A DNA stretch of 64,000 nucleotides from BOG-908 sp965198825 (GCA_965198825.1 CBDAQB010000003.1:124001-188000); one strand, 5' to 3'. Positions 25,242 through 34,671 are shown, counted from the stretch's first letter. Translations and numbers: made by a program. Notes: generated by a model from the sequence alone, not told the origin.

Positions 25242-25688
25242 TCACACTCCGAATGCCGCCACGCCCGATAGTGTCGCGTTACAGCCCGGAATGGTCACGC
25301 TGACGTTGTATCCTCCGTAAGCACCCGTTGATATCGACCCGCTCCAATTCCCACTCTTCGAACCGCTACCGCCAGGAACAAGCAGAGAATACGTTCCGTC
25401 CGAATAGAAGACGAATTCGATATTCTCGATCTTATAGATCGAAAGGGGAGCTTGCGCATAACCTGACGGAAACGCTTGCGTGACGACCACGTAATACGTG
25501 CTCCCGTACATATTGACTTGCATCGGGTATGTCCCCGCAAGTGCCGGTCCGCAAAGCGTGGACCCGGCACTCACGCCCGGGCCGCTCAACGTCAAGTTAC
25601 CGGCCGGAGATGCAAACGAGTTTGCCGGTAAGAACGACAGGCCAACGCAAACTGCCGAGAGTAGATATCTAGTCGCGGAAAACTTCAT
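25242..25688 (-). CDS. Secreted hypothetical protein
   Basis: A 148-residue protein with a signal peptide (MKFSATRYLLSAVCVGLSFL, cleaved near SFAS|PAG). The mature chain is rich in Gly, Ser and Tyr with two cysteines (STLCGPAL and IPGCNATL), consistent with a small beta-sheet extracytoplasmic protein held by one disulfide. I do not recognise the family. Codon use is less GC-biased than its neighbours. Upstream (25689-25800) is AT-rich and probably holds the promoter. Confidence 0.6.
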   Translation of the reverse strand: MKFSATRYLLSAVCVGLSFLPANSFASPAGNLTLSGPGVSAGSTLCGPALAGTYPMQVNMYGSTYYVVVTQAFPSGYAQAPLSIYKIENIEFVFYSDGTYSLLVPGGSGSKSGNWSGSISTGAYGGYNVSVTIPGCNATLSGVAAFGV

Positions 25689-26136
25689 TTCTTCCCCCTA
25701 TTCGTACACGATCGTATCGTAATGCGACTGTATGCAGGGCGTCAATTAATTTTCTACCGTCGCAACAAAGTACTTTGCGCGATCACGATCTTATGAGTTT
25801 TTGACACAAGGGTTTGACGTTACGTGCCTGATCATCTTGCCTGCGTGCTCCCTGATGGCATGCGGCCAATGCAGCCGGTGAGCTTCGTTGCGCGGGAGAC
25901 ATTACGAACCGGGAAGTCGCGTTCTCCTCAAGGACGTGCTCGACTACCGCCCCGAACTTGCAGCGCTTAGGAGCCTATCGGTGACCAACTACGGATCGCG
26001 ACTGCATGGTCACCGACATCACCACCGTGATCCCGCACCTGCGGGACTTAGGCACACCACCCCCAAGACTCCGGCAGCGACCAGCGAAGTCGGCCTCTCC
26101 CACCATGAAGTCCGGATCCGATTGCCGGAGGTCACC
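25689..26136. other. Intergenic stretch with an AT-rich segment
   Basis: Bases 25690-25800 are markedly more AT-rich than the surroundings and likely drive the leftward secreted-protein gene. The open frame from 25888 upstream of the next gene is His/Arg-rich and not convincing as coding sequence. Confidence 0.4.
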
Positions 26137-26889
26137 ATGCAGGCCATTCAAGGCACGCGGCTCGAGATTCCCTTCAAAACAAGCGATGTGGCGAGCTTTG
26201 GTGGTGGCGGTGAGGGATTGATCTCCCACCGAAGCTTGGAGGGCGCCTACTTCGTCGCGAACATCCTTCTGGTGGTAGTCGCTGCGGTAGCCCTGTTCGT
26301 CACCAGGCGGCAATCGATCCATGCACAGAAAGCCCGAGTGATAAGTGTCTATATGGACATATTCAGGAAGTGGGACGCGCCGGAACTCGTGGCTTCGCGC
26401 GATAAGTTGCGTTCCTTGCTCGGTGGCTTCGATCCAAGTAACGCTGCTAACCAGCTTGACCTCTTGCTGCGTCAGCTAAGAAACAAGAATTTACCCGAAT
26501 ATAGCGAATTCCTTGAATTACTCGGCTTCATCGAGGAAACGGGTTATCTCTGCCGCGCGGAATATCTGGACATCAAGGATGTGGCGAATAACATCGGGAG
26601 CAGCCTGACTTATTGTATCACCAGCCTGCTGCCACACGTTGTATGGCGCAGAGGAAACGTGGACAGGGCAACCACGGTCTACGCAAATTTCATATGGCTT
26701 CACGAAGAACTTCCGATACAGGTGAAGTTCGCGGTGGCCGGTTACGGGTATTTCGCCGAACCAGAAGGCATGCCGAAAACAGGCCGAGGAAGCTCCGCTG
26801 TCATTTCGGCGGGCGACGACCCGACGGCTCTACCGGTTTCTCCATTCGCGAACCCTTCGGGAGGAACGGAAAAGCATGCTGAAAAGTGA
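26137..26889 (+). CDS. Single-helix membrane protein, DUF4760-like
   Basis: A 250-residue protein whose start at ATG 26137 is fixed by GGAGGT just upstream. After a short N-terminus there is one membrane helix (YFVANILLVVVAAVALFV) followed by RRQSIHAQKARVISVYMDIF and a helical cytoplasmic domain (KWDAPELVASRDKLR, LEFLELLGFIEE-type region). This plan matches the DUF4760-like proteins, whose function is unknown. The tail after residue 215 is low complexity. It is monocistronic here. Confidence 0.55.
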   Translation: MQAIQGTRLEIPFKTSDVASFGGGGEGLISHRSLEGAYFVANILLVVVAAVALFVTRRQSIHAQKARVISVYMDIFRKWDAPELVASRDKLRSLLGGFDPSNAANQLDLLLRQLRNKNLPEYSEFLELLGFIEETGYLCRAEYLDIKDVANNIGSSLTYCITSLLPHVVWRRGNVDRATTVYANFIWLHEELPIQVKFAVAGYGYFAEPEGMPKTGRGSSAVISAGDDPTALPVSPFANPSGGTEKHAEK

Positions 26890-27631
26890 TTGACATGGAA
26901 GTCTCCCCAATGTGGACGATGATAGTCACCGACGTTGCGTGCGACCTATAGCATGTATGCTCGACAGATCTTCGGAAAGGGCTTGTCTGCCATGCGCCTA
27001 GCGCATGGTCACTAGGACCTCATAGGCCAGCTTGGATCTGGCTGGGCCTTCGTCGCAGATGAAGCGATGCCAGCGCTGTCTCACGTCGGTGGACGTGACG
27101 GCACGACCGCAGAGGAGACGAAGCAGGCTCTGGAGAAAACTCGCTTTTCACACGTTCTCGACGAACCTCATGCAGCATGAAATCAACGGATCGCTGCGGG
27201 ACGCGGAGAGTGCGGCGTAGGCTAGCGGAGGCCCGCAACCCGAGGGCGGTTTATATCCAACTCAAGCGACCTCCTTGTGCCGGTCTCCTCGTGTATCGGC
27301 GCTCCGCCAGCTCCCGCGGAGCGTCACACCCGGTTCGGACCGTCGCCCGAACGGGGTCGTTCCCCCGTTGGCATCCTCGTGCTCATACGTGTCCGTGATC
27401 TTACTCACGGCTTGATCCGGTGGACCATTCGGTTCCGCCACTCGAAAAGCGGCGAGGCGTCCGCGTCGTGCGATTGCGCGGATCAGCAGCCGTCGGAAGC
27501 GTTCGGAGGCCGCCGATCGGAGCGGACGATCGGTCGATCGCGACCGTGCCCTTCTGGCCGTCAATTTCGCTAGGTGCCGAACGACGCGGTGTTACCCTTC
27601 TCTCTAAGGTTACCGAACAGGAGGCACGCAC
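26890..27631. other. Non-coding or decayed stretch
   Basis: It holds a perfect 8-bp-arm palindrome CCATGCGCCTAGCGCATGG at 26990-27008. Just right of it, on the minus strand (about 27010-27160), is a stop-terminated stretch of about 50 codons ending RWHRFICDEGPARSKLAYEV and LVTMR. That stretch reads like a gene's C-terminus but lacks a start. No intact gene is supported. Confidence 0.4.
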
Positions 27632-27871
27632 ATGACCGCGCAGTCCAAGCACCCTGAGATAACGGACGCCAAGCCCAAGTATCCCGACATAAGGCTGAGC
27701 AGCCGGAGGATGGACGGCAACGCCTTCTGCGTGGTTGCCGCGGTGTCGCGGGCTCTTCGGAAGGGCGGAGCGTCGCCGGACGAGATCGAGGGCTTCTGCG
27801 CGGAGGCTCTTTCCAAGGACTACGACCAAGTCCTGCTCACCGCCGTCAGGTGGATCCACATCGGGCCGTGA
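27632..27871 (+). CDS. Small conserved hypothetical protein
   Basis: A 79-residue acidic-helical protein preceded by a strong ribosome-binding site (AGGAGG, 8 bases before the ATG). The core KYPDIRLSSRRMDGNAFCVV, then SRALRKGGASPDEIEGF and LSKDYDQVLLTAVRWIHI, resembles small proteins seen in alphaproteobacterial plasmids and islands. I recall this type from sequence only; no function is established. No membrane segment or signal peptide. It stands alone. Confidence 0.6.
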   Translation: MTAQSKHPEITDAKPKYPDIRLSSRRMDGNAFCVVAAVSRALRKGGASPDEIEGFCAEALSKDYDQVLLTAVRWIHIGP

Positions 27872-28569
27872 GTTGTCCGCGGGGTCGTGCCGGGCGCCTG
27901 CACCGATGGACCGGCCGTTCGTTCTCGATGCCCGGCCGTCGGGACGTCGAGTTCGATCGTACTCCGGCACTTCGCCGCAGTCTGTGGTCGCGAAGGCCTC
28001 GGTGACCAGGCCCGAGAGGAGCCCGCGCCGCCCACGTTGGCGACTTCCGGCGAAGGTCGCCGCACCGGGTCGGCTCGAACCCATCCGAGGGTGCCCGCCT
28101 TCGAACGACACCTTATATAAATGAGGCACCGGCGCCTCATTGGGAACGCAGGACCCGGTCGTGCGACCGTGTCGAGGCCAGCTCGGCACAGCCTCCCGGG
28201 CGAACGGTCCGGACATGCGAGGCCGAACGATCTCATGCGTGATCGACATTCGGACATCCTGGAGGGTCGGCAGGCGTCCGACAGACGTCCAGCGCTCGAT
28301 CGAAACGCTCCGCGACCGCAAGGCGACATCTGTCACGTGAGGCGGCTTGCGTCGACATGGGACCCGAGAGTCGATCGCGGAGCGCCGCGCCCGGAGGCCA
28401 TCCTGGAAAGGATCGCGGAAGGCGGTCGGACGAGGAGACGGGGACACCGTCACGACAGAAGTCGACCCTGCTAAGTGACCGAGCCGCCCTGCGGTATCCT
28501 GCCGAATGGTGCAGCCGGGCTGTGCAGGGATATCTGTCGGTTGTGCAGAGATACGTGACGTCCCACACG
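27872..28569. other. Intergenic stretch left of the IS66 remnant
   Basis: No supported gene. A long minus-strand open frame crosses this stretch but is a composition artefact (Arg/Pro/Ser-rich, antisense to the preceding real gene). Confidence 0.45.
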
Positions 28570-28818
28570 TTCAGCGGGCACCTGTTCATTTTTCGTGGCA
28601 AGAGAGCCGGGCTGGTCAAGATCCTGTTCCATGATGGCAATGGCACCTGCCTGTTCGCCAAGCGCCTGGACCAGGGCGCCTTCACGTGGCCCACGACGCA
28701 GCCCGCACCGGACGGCACCGCGTCGGTTACGCTGACAACTGCACAGATGTCGATGCTATTGGAAGGGTTGGAGTGGCGAACGCCGGTGCAGACACGACGG
28801 CTGATGGTTGCCGGTTGA
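28570..28818 (+). pseudogene. IS66-family TnpB fragment
   Basis: From about 28570 the frame encodes FSGHLFIFRGKRAGLVKILF, HDGNG and MLLEGLEWR, the C-terminal 80 residues of the IS66 accessory protein TnpB. The N-terminal 35 or so residues, normally beginning near an IPLP-type start, are replaced by unrelated sequence. Together with the broken transposase gene downstream it marks a dead IS66 element. Confidence 0.8.
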
Positions 28819-28866
28819 TCGGCGTTCGACGTTGTACCCTTCCGCCTGAGCGGCTATTGTGTCGCC

Positions 28867-29775
28867 ATGCGGATCGCGCTCGATGCCCTGCCGACCGACA
28901 CGGACGCGTTGCAGCAGCTCGTCCGCGATCTGGCCGCGGCGCTGAGCGAGGGCCAAACGGAGATCGACCGGCTGCGTCTGATAATCCGGCAGTTCAAGCG
29001 TGCTTAGTTCGGTCGCCGCTCCGAGCAGCTCAATCCTGGCCAGATTGCGTTCGGGCGGGAGGAACTGGAGGCGGACCTCGCCCGTGCCGAGGCACGGCGG
29101 CCCGCAGCACCCATGCCAGCCGACACCAACGCGGCCGCCCCGGACAAGCCGCCGCACCGTGCACCGCTGCCTGCGCATCTGCCGCGGGCCGAGACGGTTA
29201 TACCGACACCTTGCAACGCCTGTCCGGAGTGCGGCGAGGCCCTGCACGATGTCGGGGCGACCAGCAGCGAGATGCTGGACTGGGTTCCGGCATCCGTCCG
29301 CGTCGTGCGCACCACCCGGGCCAAGAAGGCGTGCCGGTGCTGCGGCACACTGCACCAGGCACCCGCGCCGGAGCGAGTGCTGGCGGGTGGCCTGGCGACA
29401 TCGGGGCTGATCGCCCACGTGCTGGTCAGCCGCTACTGCGACCACCTGCCGCTGTATTGGCAGAGCCAGATTTTCGCCCGGCCTGGGCTGGAGATCAGCC
29501 GTTCCACCCTGTCCGGCTGGGTCGGCGCCGCCTGCTGGTGGCTGGAGGCGCTGCATGCTCGCCTCATGGCGCACGTCATGTCGGGCGACCGGGTGTTTGC
29601 CGACGACACGCCGTTGCCGGTGCTCGATCCCGGCCGCCGGCGGACCAAGACCGGTCGGCTCTGGGCCTACACACGCGATGACCGGCCATACGGCAGCGCC
29701 GTGCCGCCAGCCGTCGTGTTCATCTACGAGCCAGACTGCAAGGCCGCGCGTCCGGCCTGTTCTGCTCCGGCATAG
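28867..29775 (+). pseudogene. IS66-family transposase TnpC, nonsense-mutated and truncated
   Basis: The frame starts at ATG 28867 (LRLIIRQFKRA), hits an in-frame TAG at 29005-29007 where IS66 transposases have Gln (KRAQFGRRSEQ), and continues with FGRRSEQLNPGQ. It then carries the zinc-finger region (CNACPECGEALHDVG, ACRCCG), VLVSRYCDHLPLYWQ and the first catalytic Asp region (VFADDTPLPVLDPG). It breaks off after VVFIYEPD, losing the rest of the DDE domain. A single base change plus a 3' truncation inactivated it. Confidence 0.88.
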
Positions 29776-29822
29776 CGCGGACGAATGACTGGCACCCTGA
29801 GCAAAGCTGCTCTGACTGATCA

Positions 29823-30722
29823 TCACTTCGGCACGGCGGCGGCAGCTGGTCGGAACCATGCCCGACCGCCACCTAGATCAAGAGTAACGTCCCATTGCGC
29901 GAGTACGTTCTGGCCGATATCGCCGTCCATCGTCAGCCGGCTGACCCGCGCGGAGCCTTTCACAGGCACGCCCCCCACCAACGCGAACGACGACGCCTGG
30001 CGGTTAGGTCGGGTCGCGTCGAGGCCCAGCAGTGCCGCCACGTGCTCGCCCACCATGAGGGGTCCAAGATTGCCGGTATCGAGCTCCATCCAGGCTTGCC
30101 CGGCGGGGGTGCCCACCGCGCCGTCAACGGTGAGCGCAACACCTTCGACGTCGCGCACGAGACGAACCGGCACGGCCGTAGCTCCCCGGATCCGCTCGGG
30201 CAGGCTTGATGCGGTCTCGACAATGAGTTCGCGCGCGAGCGGCCGGATGGTGATCGTCCGGCCGGCGAACAGATCGAGCGCGATCAGACCGGACAGCACC
30301 GGCATGTCGGGGCCGACGACCTTCCCGAGGTCGAACACGGAGGCGATCGGTGCCGTGAAGTCCCGGCCGCCGAGCAATACGTGCAAGTCATCGCAGCGCG
30401 GCGTGTCGAGGCGCTCGCCGGTGGCGCGGAAACCTGTGAGCCTTCCCCACACATGACACCCGGACGAGGTAGCCGTCGCAGGCGTCACGACCGTGACCCC
30501 GCCTCCCGTGTCGAACAGGAACAGACCTGTGTGACCGGCGATCTCTGCTCGCAACCCCAAGGCGTCGCCAGGCAGCGCTTCCAGCTTTAAAGTCCAAGGC
30601 CGATCGGGCGCTCTCTTGCTCGCGAACGCTTGTCGGCCCGGCACCGTGAGCAGGCCCGCGCTCCATCCGAGCAGGGCCAAGATCAGCCAAATACGCAGTC
30701 GACATCCTCTCGGAACCGCCAC
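29823..30722 (-). CDS. Secreted retropepsin-like aspartic protease
   Basis: A 299-residue protein with a signal peptide or N-terminal anchor (IWLILALLGWSAGLLTV) and two aspartic-protease lobes. Lobe one contains GLFLFDTGGGVTVV (DTG) and lobe two contains AWMELDTGNLGPLMVG (DTG). This is the pattern of gag-polyprotein-like bacterial aspartyl proteases, normally periplasmic. Start is GTG 30722. It sits between oppositely oriented IS66 fragments, so it may be a passenger brought in by IS activity or a host gene flanked by chance. Substrate unknown. Confidence 0.7.
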   Translation of the reverse strand: MAVPRGCRLRIWLILALLGWSAGLLTVPGRQAFASKRAPDRPWTLKLEALPGDALGLRAEIAGHTGLFLFDTGGGVTVVTPATATSSGCHVWGRLTGFRATGERLDTPRCDDLHVLLGGRDFTAPIASVFDLGKVVGPDMPVLSGLIALDLFAGRTITIRPLARELIVETASSLPERIRGATAVPVRLVRDVEGVALTVDGAVGTPAGQAWMELDTGNLGPLMVGEHVAALLGLDATRPNRQASSFALVGGVPVKGSARVSRLTMDGDIGQNVLAQWDVTLDLGGGRAWFRPAAAAVPK

Positions 30723-30854
30723 CAGCCAGTTAACTCACGCGGCGGTAAGTGGCAACTCTGGCAGCGGCTCGCTTTCGCACGTTCTGCTTCCGGCCACATC
30801 CGGCTGGCTCGGGCCGCCTGACCTCGGTCCAATAGAATCGAACGCGTCAATGTG

Positions 30855-31151
30855 TCAGCACCGAGCACTTACGGCGTCCATCGCGGCGCTGCCGTGATTC
30901 GGCACCTGCGCAGGCACATGAGGGAAGGACGGTCCATCCAGGAGCGCCGCCTGCGGTTCGGGCGTGACCTCGACCGCCGCAAATTCAGTCATCGCCGCGG
31001 TCAGCATTTGCTTGCGTCAAGTGTAGAGCAATCCGGTCCCAATGCCATGCTGATCGGCAACGACACTGGCAACGGCGCCGGGCCGCAGCGTCTCACGCAC
31101 GATCCGCAACTTCTCCTCGCTACTCCACCGGCGACGGCGCTCCGCGCGCAT
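30855..31151 (-). pseudogene. IS66-family TnpA fragment with a nonsense codon
   Basis: Reading leftward from ATG 31151, the frame gives MRAERRRRWSSEEKLRIVRE, GAVASVVADQHGIGTGLLYT, then TGA at 31019-31017 where IS66 TnpA has Trp, then RKQML. This matches the helix-turn-helix TnpA of IS66. The stop destroys it. It is convergent with the tnpB/tnpC remnants at 28570-29775, so the two pieces come from different insertions or from a rearrangement. Confidence 0.75.
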
Positions 31152-31390
31152 CGTCACCTCAACCCTCAACCCTCAACCCGTTCCTTTGGAGCGCTCTTAC
31201 GCGCCTCGTATGAGCACTCGTCCATGCCTGCACCGCTGACCCAACGATCCGGCAGCAATGTCGGCGCCTACAGCGAAGCCGCGGAAGGTGGGGATGGGCT
31301 TTCGCTTACGAGCTGGTTGTGCCCAGTCGCTCGCTAGAATTGCCCACACGGCACCCGAGCAGCGGCGGCCGAGCTTAAGGTTCCGCTCCG

Positions 31391-32398
31391 CTACACGGTC
31401 CGAAACACCTGACTCTCCAGCTGCGTCAAGGGCGTGGCGGCTTGGACTTCGATTCTCCAACGACGAGGAAAGACTAGTGGGGTGATCGGATCGTTGCTGG
31501 GGCGGTAGAGTTGCTTGATGCGCAGCCGTCCCGACGTGCCGGCGACCTCGGGGTGCGCGACACGCGCGTACTTAGAGACCTCGCAGAACAAATTTTGGCA
31601 GTCGATCAGGTGCAGCTTGCGGCCAGGCAGCGCTTGAAATCGTAGCCCTAGCCTCTCGCACTCGCGATCCTGATGTCTGACCATCCAGGCGATCACCTGC
31701 TCGGACGAGCGTCCTTTCACGTTAGTGAAACACTTGGCGATGCCGTCGAGCGCGCCGGGGCCGGCGACGACGAAGTCGTTCTCGTCGAAGTCGAGGAGGT
31801 CGGAGTAGTTGAGGTCGATCGCCGCTTGGAAGGCCAGGAACGGCCCCAAGCCGGGGTAAGCGAGCAACCGCTCGTAGACTACGTGCAGCGAGGGCGCCTG
31901 CCGAAGGCGGTCAGGAAGCCGGTCGCCCATCATGCGCGCGATCAGCGCCAGATGATTGGCATGCTTGCGCGCGTGTCCGAATGGCGGTGAGGGCATGATG
32001 TAAGCGGGTGAGTAATTCCTAATGCCGCGGGCGCGACGGTCCTCCAAAACCGCTTTGATCTTATCGAGCGGGGTGGTCGCCCAAGTGATCGGGCCAAGGC
32101 GCGCCTCGATCGCCTTCCAGGTATCGATGCGATTGAAAATCTTGAACAGCATCGTGCGGAAGAACAGCTCCGGCGGCTGCTGACTGCGATCCGGCCGGTA
32201 TTGCACCTCACCGATGAGGAACTGGCTGACGCGGTCGAGCACACGATAGGCGTTCGTAAAGCGGTGCGCCCGAAGTACGGGGTCAACCGTCAGAGGGCCG
32301 GCGCGACCCACCAGCCGACGATAGAAAATAGCCTGCCGTTCCGCCGCGAACCGCCAATATGTGTCAAAAACCGCAGTCGGAACCATCGCACTCGCCAA
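31391..32398 (-). CDS. Putative DNA-base hypermodification protein (5-hmdU kinase / thymine pyrophosphorylase-like)
   Basis: A 335-residue all-helical protein of the family annotated as 5-hmdU DNA kinase helical domain or alpha-glutamyl/putrescinyl thymine pyrophosphorylase. Characteristic stretches are WRFAAERQAIFYRRLVG, VLRAHRFTNAYRVLDRVSQ, ELFFRTMLFKIFNRIDTWK, LAYPGLGPFLAFQAAIDLNY and VAGPGALDGIAKCF. In phages these proteins act on 5-hydroxymethyl-deoxyuridine during thymine hypermodification. It is the last gene of an eight-gene operon, 28 bp after the dCTP-deaminase-like gene. The frame starts at TTG 32398; ATG 32386 is also possible. Here it may modify nucleotides or foreign DNA bases (inference). 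Confidence 0.78.
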   Translation of the reverse strand: MASAMVPTAVFDTYWRFAAERQAIFYRRLVGRAGPLTVDPVLRAHRFTNAYRVLDRVSQFLIGEVQYRPDRSQQPPELFFRTMLFKIFNRIDTWKAIEARLGPITWATTPLDKIKAVLEDRRARGIRNYSPAYIMPSPPFGHARKHANHLALIARMMGDRLPDRLRQAPSLHVVYERLLAYPGLGPFLAFQAAIDLNYSDLLDFDENDFVVAGPGALDGIAKCFTNVKGRSSEQVIAWMVRHQDRECERLGLRFQALPGRKLHLIDCQNLFCEVSKYARVAHPEVAGTSGRLRIKQLYRPSNDPITPLVFPRRWRIEVQAATPLTQLESQVFRTV

Positions 32399-32426
32399 AT
32401 GAGAGTAGCCGGCGAGCTGGAGCCGC

Positions 32427-33266
32427 TCACCTCTGGTTTGGCGGAATCGGCTGCGGCACAGGCGGCTCGCCCTTTGTAGTCGAGCCAGGGGGAGCGGTAA
32501 AAGGCTGAGCTGGCACGGTCTGGGGTGGTGGGGCGGGTGTGGTCGGAGGCGACATAGGGTGAGCCGCTGGCGATGCCGTCATCGCTGCTGGTTGGGCAGG
32601 CCGGGTGGGTGCGAGCTCCCTGAAAATCCAGGCCAGGATCGCCGCCGCGATCAGCAGTCCGATCGCCTTGACGATGGACTGCTCCCGGTCGATGCCGTCC
32701 ATCCGTTTCTCGTTGGCCTTGATCTTGGCCAGCAGTCCTTCGAACGACTGGATCTCGCCGGCGATCGGATTGATCAGCTTGCTCGGGATGTTGTCGAAGC
32801 CGGCACCCGTCTTTGCGAGCGCGGTCTCCCGGTCGAGGTCTGCGTACCAGATCAGGAAGCAGTCGTCCCCGCGCGCGAGGTGAACCGGCGCGGGGCCAGC
32901 GTTGAAGACCGAGAATACAAGGCGTCCCCGATAGCCGGGATCGACGTGGAACCCGGACACATTGACGAGGCCACCGAACTTCACGGTCGCGCGCACGGAA
33001 ATAAAGGCGAGCGCGGTCTTGGGCACCGACACGCGCTCCTCCGTGAGCAGAAAAGCGAACTGGCCCGGTGGAATCGGAAAGCTCTGACCCGTTGCTAGCT
33101 GAACCTTCGTCCGTGTCTTTGCGTCGTCCGCGTCCTCGCTGGGAGAAATGTAGACCTCGGGTCCGACGCGCAACCGGTACGCTGCACAGTCGATCTGCCG
33201 GGCATCGAACGGCGTAATCAGATCGCCGAGATGCTCTCCCAGCTTTTCACCGCTCCAGAAGGTCAC
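32427..33266 (-). CDS. Membrane-anchored dCTP deaminase/dUTPase-fold protein
   Basis: A 279-residue protein. Residues 1-150 have the trimeric dUTPase/DCD fold signatures: PFDARQIDCAAYRLRVG, FPIPPGQFAFLLTEERV, SVRATVKFGGLVNVSGF, HVDPGYRGRLVFSVFNAG. Unusually, a membrane helix follows (VKAIGLLIAAAILAWIF, about 199-217), then a 60-residue Pro/Ala-rich tail. Standard DCD and dUTPase enzymes are soluble, so this one is probably tethered to the inner membrane. The start overlaps the upstream gene by 4 bases. Expected chemistry would be dCTP deamination or dUTP hydrolysis, supplying dUMP to the thymidylate-synthase-like enzyme of the same operon (inference). Confidence 0.72.
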   Translation of the reverse strand: MTFWSGEKLGEHLGDLITPFDARQIDCAAYRLRVGPEVYISPSEDADDAKTRTKVQLATGQSFPIPPGQFAFLLTEERVSVPKTALAFISVRATVKFGGLVNVSGFHVDPGYRGRLVFSVFNAGPAPVHLARGDDCFLIWYADLDRETALAKTGAGFDNIPSKLINPIAGEIQSFEGLLAKIKANEKRMDGIDREQSIVKAIGLLIAAAILAWIFRELAPTRPAQPAAMTASPAAHPMSPPTTPAPPPQTVPAQPFTAPPGSTTKGEPPVPQPIPPNQR

Positions 33267-33850
33267 GGTGCAAATGCCGGAGTGGCGGCCCGCAGGCGAT
33301 CGTCGAAGATCGACCGCTCCTCGACCACGCGCAGCCGAGCTGGGTATAGTGCGCCCAGGTCGAGCGACCAGGCGGCGGCGGCGGCGATGACCAGCTTGAA
33401 GAGCGCGAGGTTGCTCTCCTGCATGGCTTTGCGGAACGGGAACCGTTCGATGTGGTCGAGGGACTCGCAGGCTTTCGCGAGCGCGCCGGCGTGCCGGGCG
33501 AACGCCCGGAGCAGGCCCGAAACGTCGTTTGTCGTCCCGAGATCGCGTGCGAGCTGCTGTCCGGCGCCCGTGAGGTCGAACCCGCCGGAGGGAGCATCGA
33601 GATCGCGCGCAAGGTCCTGATTCAGCGCGTTGGCGGTCGCCAACGTGATGATGAAGGCGTCGGTGAGGACGCGAGCAACGCGCTCGGGATCATCGCCCTC
33701 TATCTCGGCGACGTAGCCGAGATATTTGGCCATATGCAGGGCCATGTGCTTCACGCGCTCCCCGAGCGGGAGGATCACAACGTCCTTATGGTAGCGTTCG
33801 TCATGCGAGAGCTGCGTCCATTGCAGATCGAGGAGGGGCGACGTGGTCAT
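33263..33850 (-). CDS. Helical protein, possibly MazG-like NTP pyrophosphohydrolase
   Basis: A 195-residue protein starting at ATG 33850 (MTTSPLLDLQW), chosen because AGGA lies just upstream; an upstream in-frame start would overlap the previous gene heavily. It is mostly helical. LHMAKYLGYVAEIEGDD followed by RVLTDAFIITLATANALNQD resembles the ExxE...ExxD helices of all-alpha NTP pyrophosphatases (MazG type), but the metal-binding acids are only partly matched. The position between TS-like and DCD-like genes would suit a nucleotide pyrophosphatase. Function is therefore a weak inference. Confidence 0.55.
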   Translation of the reverse strand: MTTSPLLDLQWTQLSHDERYHKDVVILPLGERVKHMALHMAKYLGYVAEIEGDDPERVARVLTDAFIITLATANALNQDLARDLDAPSGGFDLTGAGQQLARDLGTTNDVSGLLRAFARHAGALAKACESLDHIERFPFRKAMQESNLALFKLVIAAAAAWSLDLGALYPARLRVVEERSIFDDRLRAATPAFAP

Positions 33851-33858
33851 GCAGGTCC

Positions 33859-34671
33859 TCACGCGGCGATGGCCCGGGAATTGGCGCGTTGGCAGCGCGC
33901 GATCAGGTCGCGAACCTGGCCCGTCCCCCACTTCTTCGAGGCAAGCTCAAGCTGCGCCATGGACGAGTGACAGACGAGCGGCCCTAGCTCCAGCCCGGCC
34001 TCCTGCGCGATGAAGTTCTGCAGGTGGGCAAGGCCGAACAAGTTGCCGAGCGTTCGCTGGATCCAGTACTGCGAGCGATAGAAGCCGGTCAGCATCAAGC
34101 GGTGATCGGCGGTCAGCTTTACGCTGATATGGCTGAGGCAGGGACCCCCGTTCGGGCGGTTACGATCGCTACTCGCCGGATCGTAGATCGGGATGTCAAG
34201 TAGGGGATCGACGGTCCCGAGCTCATAGGTGCCACGGTTCGTGCCGCTGATCGTAAGCTGCGTTTTCAACTTATGGATGAGAACCTTGAGCGGGCTGAAC
34301 TCGCTCCCGTCCGGATCGACGCGGCATAGGATGCGCTGGGCGTAGGTGCCCCAAGCGCAGTCGGGGTGCTTAAGAACTTGGGGCAGCACGTCGGAAACGT
34401 AGCGCTCGTAAACGCCCGAGGCCCCGTGACGCTGGTAGAGCTGTGCCGGGAAAATGGTGTTCACCACCGTGCTGAAAGGCAAGCCGCCGCGCTCCACGAA
34501 GAATTGGCTGAGGATGTCCACGACGGCGCGATCGTTTGGCGGCAAAGCCAACGGGTTCGCGATCTCGCTGACGATGTTGTAGTCGCGCCAGGCGTCCTGC
34601 TCCTGCGAGAGAAGGTGGTCGCAGCCCTGTAGCCAGGCGTCGACGCAAGTTGCGGCTTGGATCGGTTTCAT
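33859..34671 (-). CDS. Thymidylate-synthase-like protein
   Basis: A 270-residue protein with a recognisable thymidylate-synthase fold: CAWGTYAQRIL (substrate arginine region), NGGPCLSHISVKL with Cys178 at the position of the catalytic cysteine, and LTGFYRSQYWIQRTLGNLFG followed by LAHLQNFIAQEAGLELG. It is divergent from housekeeping ThyA. Phage members of this superfamily make hydroxymethyl-dUMP or -dCMP, so here it may make a modified deoxynucleotide. The start overlaps the cysteine-protease stop by 1 base. The downstream neighbours (DCD-like, hmdU-kinase-like) act on related substrates. Confidence 0.7.
   Translation of the reverse strand: MKPIQAATCVDAWLQGCDHLLSQEQDAWRDYNIVSEIANPLALPPNDRAVVDILSQFFVERGGLPFSTVVNTIFPAQLYQRHGASGVYERYVSDVLPQVLKHPDCAWGTYAQRILCRVDPDGSEFSPLKVLIHKLKTQLTISGTNRGTYELGTVDPLLDIPIYDPASSDRNRPNGGPCLSHISVKLTADHRLMLTGFYRSQYWIQRTLGNLFGLAHLQNFIAQEAGLELGPLVCHSSMAQLELASKKWGTGQVRDLIARCQRANSRAIAA

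Noticed and set aside
27401..28453. A 350-codon minus-strand open frame
   Set aside because: Arg/Pro/Ser-rich, overlaps the real small gene at 27632-27871 with its strong ribosome-binding site, and has no homology I can see.
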